From a virus: DNA of 45,435 nt. The position numbers were made by a program, and so were the translations under genes. The stretch is from positions 1-45,435 of IMG/VR virus record IMGVR_UViG_3300006925_000032. One strand, 5' to 3'. Shown here in pieces: positions 41,505-45,435 of this stretch (its first letter is position 1; each line of letters opens with the position of its first letter). The notes below the pieces were generated by a model, which had not been told where the DNA came from, made no database searches, and worked only from the letters and a program-made list of their open reading frames with translations.

Positions 41505-41906
41505 TCATTCAGTTGATTGGTTTTCATTCTCTTCTTTCTGTGCAGGTGAGTAACTAATTGTGCCAACACTCATGTCACCAATGACATAGCGTTTGTACGG
41601 TTTGCGGTCTGTAGTACGACTCCACTCGACTGTGATTGTAGGCATCACTCGTTCAGGATGGAGTGCTGACTCAGAGTAGGTTCTCTCCAAGTGATGTGTC
41701 CACTCTATATTGATACGAGGACTTCTGTGTGCGGACTCCATCATCCTGTTGAGCCATTCGTAAACGAACTTTCTTGCATCTAAGAAGTTGTCAAAGACTC
41801 TTAACTTTGTGTCGTTTTCTCTCCACGTTGCTGTTGATGTAGGTCTACGCTCTTGTATCATCTTCAAGAGCACGAGGCTCTTTGTTCCATCAGGGTTGTC
41901 AATCAT
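41505..41906 (-). CDS. Hypothetical basic protein, single-gene unit
   Basis: 133 residues, MIDNPDGTKSLVLLKMIQER at the start. A strand-rich protein with KFVYEWLNRMMESAHRSPRI and RTYSESALHPERVMPTITVE. It is the only gene between promoters I and H. Unknown function. Confidence 0.55.
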   Translation of the reverse strand: MIDNPDGTKSLVLLKMIQERRPTSTATWRENDTKLRVFDNFLDARKFVYEWLNRMMESAHRSPRINIEWTHHLERTYSESALHPERVMPTITVEWSRTTDRKPYKRYVIGDMSVGTISYSPAQKEENENQSTE

Positions 41907-41920
41907 GCTATCACCATTCT

Positions 41921-41942
41921 TAATGTTGCTTTATATATCAAC
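41921..41942 (-). promoter_or_regulatory. Archaeal promoter I
   Basis: Minus-strand GTTGATATATAAAGCAACAT then TAAGAATGG. C-type copy but only 25 nt to the ATG; GGTGAT lies before the start. Confidence 0.7.
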
Positions 41943-41970
41943 TCGTGAAATACTATAGACTGCATGGGAG

Positions 41971-42219
41971 TCACTCCTCCTCGACATAGTTATCTTTGGT
42001 GTACTGAGTGTGAGATGGTAGACGATAGTTTGGTCTTGTTGCATCGACGCTTGAGTAAGCAACGAACATTCCTTTGTTGTCTTGACGTAGCATATCACCT
42101 GCTTTAATTTGAGGTAGCCTGTGAGATTCAGTCACCTGCCAAAGTGATTGCCTACCTGTCTTACCGAGATACTCAGCGATGAGCCATTGGTTCTGCCCGA
42201 CTGTAATTCTGTATGTCAT
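41971..42219 (-). CDS. Beta-rich small hypothetical protein
   Basis: 82 residues, MTYRITVGQNQWLIAEYLGK at the start, then KAGDMLRQDNKGMFVAY. It looks like a small barrel (SH3- or OB-like). It ends NYVEEE. The start overlaps the stop of the zinc-ribbon microprotein (ATGA). Last gene of the promoter J unit. Confidence 0.55.
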   Translation of the reverse strand: MTYRITVGQNQWLIAEYLGKTGRQSLWQVTESHRLPQIKAGDMLRQDNKGMFVAYSSVDATRPNYRLPSHTQYTKDNYVEEE

Positions 42220-42371
42220 TTTACCAACCCCACTCTTGTGTATTGTGAACCCGCAGTGTTACACGGATAACCACATGGAGAGTGTGTGTATTCAGCATCC
42301 AAGAATCCTTTACTACATTGATGTTCGCAGTTGGGGCATTTGTATGCTGTGTTCTTTGGTTCGTCAGTCAT
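42216..42371 (-). CDS. Zinc-ribbon microprotein
   Basis: 51 residues starting MTDEPKNTAYKCPNCEHQCS. CPNC (12-15) and C33/C37 (PCGYPC) with an extra Cys at 19 suggest a zinc ribbon. It starts 1 nt after the 118-residue gene and overlaps the next gene by 4 nt. Unknown function. Confidence 0.6.
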   Translation of the reverse strand: MTDEPKNTAYKCPNCEHQCSKGFLDAEYTHSPCGYPCNTAGSQYTRVGLVK

Positions 42372-42372
42372 G

Positions 42373-42729
42373 TCACCACTTCCTCACATTGAATACTTCT
42401 TTCATACCCAGTCGATGACCAACTCTGACACGGAAGTTATTGATGTGGCAGAATACTGCATGGCGTAAGTGTCCACTTACATTACCCTCTTTGTCTTCAC
42501 CCAACTCCTGATAGCGTTCAACTGTTCGTTGAGCCTCTGTGACATCGTTGAGGATGTCTATTAACTGAGCGTGTGCTGAGTTCGTAAAGCCAACATCATG
42601 TAGGTCTTGTATTCTTTGTTGGTCGGCCTTCACAATAGCATCAGTGTTCTCGTTGAACCAAGTCATGTGTGCCTTGACTCCAGCGATGATGTTCTCTTCG
42701 TCTGCTCCCCATGTATTGTCTTCAGTCAT
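42373..42729 (-). CDS. Helical hypothetical protein
   Basis: 118 residues, MTEDNTWGADEENIIAGVKA at the start; nearly all helical (IQDLHDVGFTNSAHAQLIDI, VTEAQRTVERYQELGEDKEG). GGAGGAATTAGA precedes the ATG, which overlaps the upstream stop. No family was recognised. Confidence 0.55.
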   Translation of the reverse strand: MTEDNTWGADEENIIAGVKAHMTWFNENTDAIVKADQQRIQDLHDVGFTNSAHAQLIDILNDVTEAQRTVERYQELGEDKEGNVSGHLRHAVFCHINNFRVRVGHRLGMKEVFNVRKW

Positions 42730-42953
42730 TCTAATTCCTCCGTATGATTGGTAGTGAGTGGAGTGTCATCCAGTCCAACGATAATATCTGTGTCGTCATT
42801 GAGCAACTTGTCGATAGCATAGGCATGGTTGCGAGCATCAGCCAAAGTATCAATGATAACACTTGGCGCACCTGCTTGTGAGTTCATCTCAAGACCACGC
42901 TCAAGTGTATTGATAACACATTCCAATGCATCAATGAAGTTTATCTCGCTCAC
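42726..42953 (-). CDS. Small helical hypothetical protein (GTG start)
   Basis: 75 residues from GTG, which overlaps the preceding stop (GTGA); GAGGAGGAGATACT supplies the site. MSEINFIDALECVINTLERG then TLADARNHAYAIDKLLNDDT look helical; acidic end. Unknown function. Confidence 0.55.
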   Translation of the reverse strand: MSEINFIDALECVINTLERGLEMNSQAGAPSVIIDTLADARNHAYAIDKLLNDDTDIIVGLDDTPLTTNHTEELE

Positions 42954-43309
42954 AGTATCTCCTCCTCTACAGTATCATCTTGTGGAGTAGTAAGTGCAGG
43001 GTCACGAACAGCAATCCATTCACCATTCCACTGCACATCATTGAGATACCATATATAGTCACGTTGGTAAATACTTACATGGGGTAGTGCGTTGAGTCTG
43101 TCTTTGGTTGTAACTGATTGATGGTCACCATCACTGATGGATAGTGTACCATCGTTGCTGTGTTCAGCGATGGTGTTTCCAAAGAGTTGTAAATATGCAG
43201 CCCCCGAAGGGTCTACTGTTACTCTTGTGTTGCTTCGCTCGAAGTTTCTACGATTCATCAGTGCATCTGATGCATCAATACTTATCTTTCTTATTCTCAT
43301 CTTTCTCAT
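42950..43309 (-). CDS. Phage-type small protein (NTRV...GNxIA...TTKDRLNA family)
   Basis: 119 residues. SNTRVTVDPSGAAYLQLFGN then TIAEHSNDG and VTTKDRLNALPHVSIYQRDY follow a pattern widespread in bacterial tailed phages (a nTRV strand, an LHGNxIA strand, then TTKxRLNAL). The family has no settled function. An ATG nine bases downstream is an alternative start. It overlaps the 68-residue gene by 4 nt. The last codons hold the GAGGAGGAG site of the next gene. Confidence 0.6.
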   Translation of the reverse strand: MRKMRIRKISIDASDALMNRRNFERSNTRVTVDPSGAAYLQLFGNTIAEHSNDGTLSISDGDHQSVTTKDRLNALPHVSIYQRDYIWYLNDVQWNGEWIAVRDPALTTPQDDTVEEEIL

Positions 43310-43512
43310 TCTTCTTCCTCTCCTGTCGTATCAATTAACTCAGCGTCTGATTCAACGAATGCAGTATCGTTCTCGTTGAACCATTCGATTGTAGGTATCT
43401 CTGCTTTCTCTAATGCTTCTTCAAGACTTGTAGCAGTCACTTCAACATCAATGAACTTGCTAAAGTAGTGACGCACCACATATGTATTCTTATCTTCTTC
43501 ATTCGTCGTCAT
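43306..43512 (-). CDS. DpnD/PcfM-like small acidic protein, first gene of the promoter J unit
   Basis: 68 residues: YVVRHYFSKFIDVEVTATSL followed by EEALEKAE and a C-terminal SDAELIDTTGEEEE. The strand, strand, EEALEKAE helix, then D-strand order resembles small phage/plasmid DpnD- or PcfM-like proteins. GAGGAATGATACT precedes the ATG. Function unknown. Confidence 0.55.
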   Translation of the reverse strand: MTTNEEDKNTYVVRHYFSKFIDVEVTATSLEEALEKAEIPTIEWFNENDTAFVESDAELIDTTGEEEE

Positions 43513-43538
43513 AGTATCATTCCTCTTGTGTGTTTTCT

Positions 43539-43560
43539 TACTGTTGCTTTATATATCAAC
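43539..43560 (-). promoter_or_regulatory. Archaeal promoter J
   Basis: Minus-strand GAAGTTGATATATAAAGCAA then CAGTAAGAAAACA, immediately after the stop of the microprotein at 43562. C-type copy with a 37-nt leader. Confidence 0.75.
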
Positions 43561-43561
43561 T

Positions 43562-43678
43562 TCATTCTTCTTCTTGTTTCTTCTGTGCTTGAGGCGTGTT
43601 ACCTCTCATGCATTCAGCGCAACGTCTAAACCCAGCAGGTGTAGGCTTGTCACATCCTCGTTGGTGACATGAGTTCAT
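43562..43678 (-). CDS. Cys-containing microprotein
   Basis: 38 residues from the ATG at 43678, MNSCHQRGCDKPTPAGFRRC then AECMRGN; four Cys in CxxxxC and CxxC spacing. An in-frame TTG four codons earlier overlaps the preceding stop and has a better-spaced GGAGGTGAGGG, so it is a serious alternative. It ends KKQEEE directly at promoter J. Confidence 0.5.
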   Translation of the reverse strand: MNSCHQRGCDKPTPAGFRRCAECMRGNTPQAQKKQEEE

Positions 43679-43686
43679 TGTGAATC

Positions 43687-43791
43687 TCAAACCCTCACCT
43701 CCTCGCAGTCACAGTTGCACACCCAAGTATTATTCTTGAGAGTATAAGAACAAGGCATGTCACATGCAGGGCAAGCACCGAAGTAATGCAT
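43687..43791 (-). CDS. Zinc-finger microprotein
   Basis: 34 residues, MHYFGACPACDMPCSYTLKN then NTWVCNCDCEEVRV. CPAC and CNCDC give six Cys, enough for a zinc knuckle pair. The ATG overlaps the stop of the SNF2 gene (TGATG). The end of the gene holds GGAGGTGAGGG, the site for the next one. Unknown function. Confidence 0.5.
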   Translation of the reverse strand: MHYFGACPACDMPCSYTLKNNTWVCNCDCEEVRV

Positions 43792-45435
43792 CAAGCCTTC
43801 ACCCCCAAGTCTCGTAGCATGTCAGCAGGTATGTCACCAGCATCCACCATTGATTGTAGCAGTGCCTTAGCAATACCCTTTCGCTCCACTGCATCTCCGC
43901 CATCAAGGATGGACTGAATGACAGCACGCTTCTCTTCGACAACTGCATTGAACTTCTCATCAATGGTTCCCTTGACTGAGAGGTAGACAGCGTGAACAGT
44001 CTCAGCGTCTTGACCGATACGATTCACACGGTCTTCGGCTTGCTCCTCCCATGCAGGTGACCACTCACGCTCAATGAATACCACAGTGTCAGCACGAGTC
44101 AGGGTCAAGCCCTCCTTCGCTGCGACAGTAGAACAAATCATAACATCAATGTCACCACGCTGGAAAGCATCGACTCTCTCTTGCCTCTTCTCAGCGGCAA
44201 CTGAACCAGTGATGAGTCCGAGTCTAAACTCACCCTTGAGTTCATCAACCAACCCATCTACTACATCCTTGTGATGTGCAAAGATAATGGTAGGCTTACC
44301 AGTGACCTCACGATACTCACGAACCCAGTTAGCAGTAGCAGTAATCTTGAGTACACCACAGTGGTGTCGTAGTTCAGTGAGCATGTTCAAGACAAAGCCA
44401 GCAGGGATATGACCAGCGGTTTTATGCATGTGATATTCATTCAACCATGAGGCTTGAGCATTCTTGTAGGTCTTCATCTCCTTCGGAGTAGGTACGACAT
44501 CAACGACCTGACGAATCTTGTCAGGTAACTCATCCATGACCTCCTTCTTGAGCCGACGAATGGTGAAGGTCTTGGTTCGCTCATGCAACTCAGCCTCGTT
44601 GGATGAACCTTTGAAGTCCCAACCGTAACCAGTGTGGTGAGCATCACAGTATTGTTTCCCGTATGCAAAGAAGTTACCGAACTCAACAGGTCGAAGCAGG
44701 TTCAGTGTAGTGAAGAACTCAATGGGTCTGTTAGTGATGGCAGTGCCTGACAAACAGATGATGTCCTTGCTTGTGTTGGCTAAAGCAAGTGAGGCTTGAG
44801 TACGCTGAGCCTTACTGTTCTTGAGGTAGTGTGACTCATCGAAGATGACGATGTTGAACCCAGCATCTTCAAGCGCAAGTTGTTGCTTCTTCATGAGGTC
44901 ATAGTTGATGACGACAACATCAGTGTCAGGTATGTCCGACTTACCATTCTTCACTGCCTCAACAGTGAGGTTGGGTAGCCATGTAGTGAACTCCTTGACC
45001 CAGTTATACTTGACATTGGCTGGTGCAACAACGAGGACTGGATGATTCTCAGGATGGAGTGCGGCATAAGACAAGGCTTGGATAGTCTTACCCACACCCA
45101 TGTCATCACCAATCAAAGCACGACCACCAGCCAGTTCGACAAAGCGAACACCAACGTACTGGAATGGGTACAACTCACGACCTTCAGGAAATTGCTCGGC
45201 TAAACGAACACGCATGTCCTCAATCTTATCATCGTCATGCAGTGATGCGGCACTGGACAAAGCAATACGTTCAGCCTGAGACTCAAGCACCTTGTCCATA
45301 CCACTGACTGAAGAGATAGCATCGGCAAGTGGTTGATAGATACCATCGAGTCTACCCTTGAGGAATGCTCCTTGAGATAGTGGTACTCGCCATGCCTTGT
45401 TCCTTGCATCCCACTTACGACCCATGACTCCTTTG
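43791..45435 (-). CDS. SNF2-family helicase (SMARCAL1-like), 5' partial
   Basis: At least 547 codons. Helicase motifs: I GDDMGVGKT, II (DEAH-type box) FDESHYLKN, III CLSGTAITN, V VAAKEGLTLTRA and VI QAEDRVNRIGQ. The start MGRKWDARNKAWRVP matches the HARP-like segment of SMARCAL1 relatives, and the frame continues without a stop to the window edge, so the true start lies outside. An AAGGAG before the visible ATG may be incidental. It is an ATP-driven DNA translocase for fork remodelling or annealing. Its message continues into two zinc microproteins. Confidence 0.9.
   Translation of the reverse strand, partial: KGVMGRKWDARNKAWRVPLSQGAFLKGRLDGIYQPLADAISSVSGMDKVLESQAERIALSSAASLHDDDKIEDMRVRLAEQFPEGRELYPFQYVGVRFVELAGGRALIGDDMGVGKTIQALSYAALHPENHPVLVVAPANVKYNWVKEFTTWLPNLTVEAVKNGKSDIPDTDVVVINYDLMKKQQLALEDAGFNIVIFDESHYLKNSKAQRTQASLALANTSKDIICLSGTAITNRPIEFFTTLNLLRPVEFGNFFAYGKQYCDAHHTGYGWDFKGSSNEAELHERTKTFTIRRLKKEVMDELPDKIRQVVDVVPTPKEMKTYKNAQASWLNEYHMHKTAGHIPAGFVLNMLTELRHHCGVLKITATANWVREYREVTGKPTIIFAHHKDVVDGLVDELKGEFRLGLITGSVAAEKRQERVDAFQRGDIDVMICSTVAAKEGLTLTRADTVVFIEREWSPAWEEQAEDRVNRIGQDAETVHAVYLSVKGTIDEKFNAVVEEKRAVIQSILDGGDAVERKGIAKALLQSMVDAGDIPADMLRDLGVKA

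Overview
The window looks like a large piece of a tailed virus of marine planktonic archaea, most like the magroviruses assigned to uncultured Marine Group II Euryarchaeota. The sequence shows archaeal-type replication genes (family B DNA polymerase, PCNA-like clamp, RFC small subunit, archaeo-eukaryotic primase, ERCC4-type nuclease), a group II chaperonin and archaeal TATA-box promoters, together with caudovirus-type tail genes. There are no rRNA, tRNA or central-metabolism genes. The magrovirus assignment is inference from gene content, not from a database comparison.

Layout. From 1 to about 10.3 kb five or six genes run on the + strand: a giant virion protein open at the window edge, a gpD-like baseplate hub, a tail-collar-like protein, a long tail fibre ending in a C1q-like domain, and two tiny ORFs. 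At about 10.3 kb they meet the minus-strand genes tail to tail. Everything from 10.3 kb to the right edge is on the minus strand. In transcription order (right to left) this half holds a SNF2 helicase (open at the edge), a field of small accessory genes, a PEP-synthase-like protein with a tyrosine-phosphatase/zinc-ribbon protein, more orphans with a PC4-like protein, two cytosine methyltransferases with a glycosylase-like protein, a set including a TFB-like cyclin fragment and a possible divergent ligase, and then the replication genes.

Organisation. A near-identical element (minus-strand core GTTGATATATAAAG, then G/C and AACA) occurs ten times and cuts the minus-strand half into at least ten transcription units. 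Each copy sits just after (or over) the stop codon of one gene and 22-45 nt before the next start. Inside units, genes overlap by 1-8 nt (ATGA, GTGA, TAATG) with GAGG-type ribosome sites buried in the last codons of the preceding gene. Several short cysteine-rich genes that ordinary ORF cut-offs miss are listed here.

Most notable: a 47-residue protein with two PCNA-interacting (PIP-box-like) motifs just downstream of polB; the promoter set itself, with a leaderless-like and a leadered class; a PEP-synthase-like/PTP gene pair; a possible structured leader before the clamp gene; a TFB-like cyclin fragment; and a duplicated gene junction in front of both methyltransferases.
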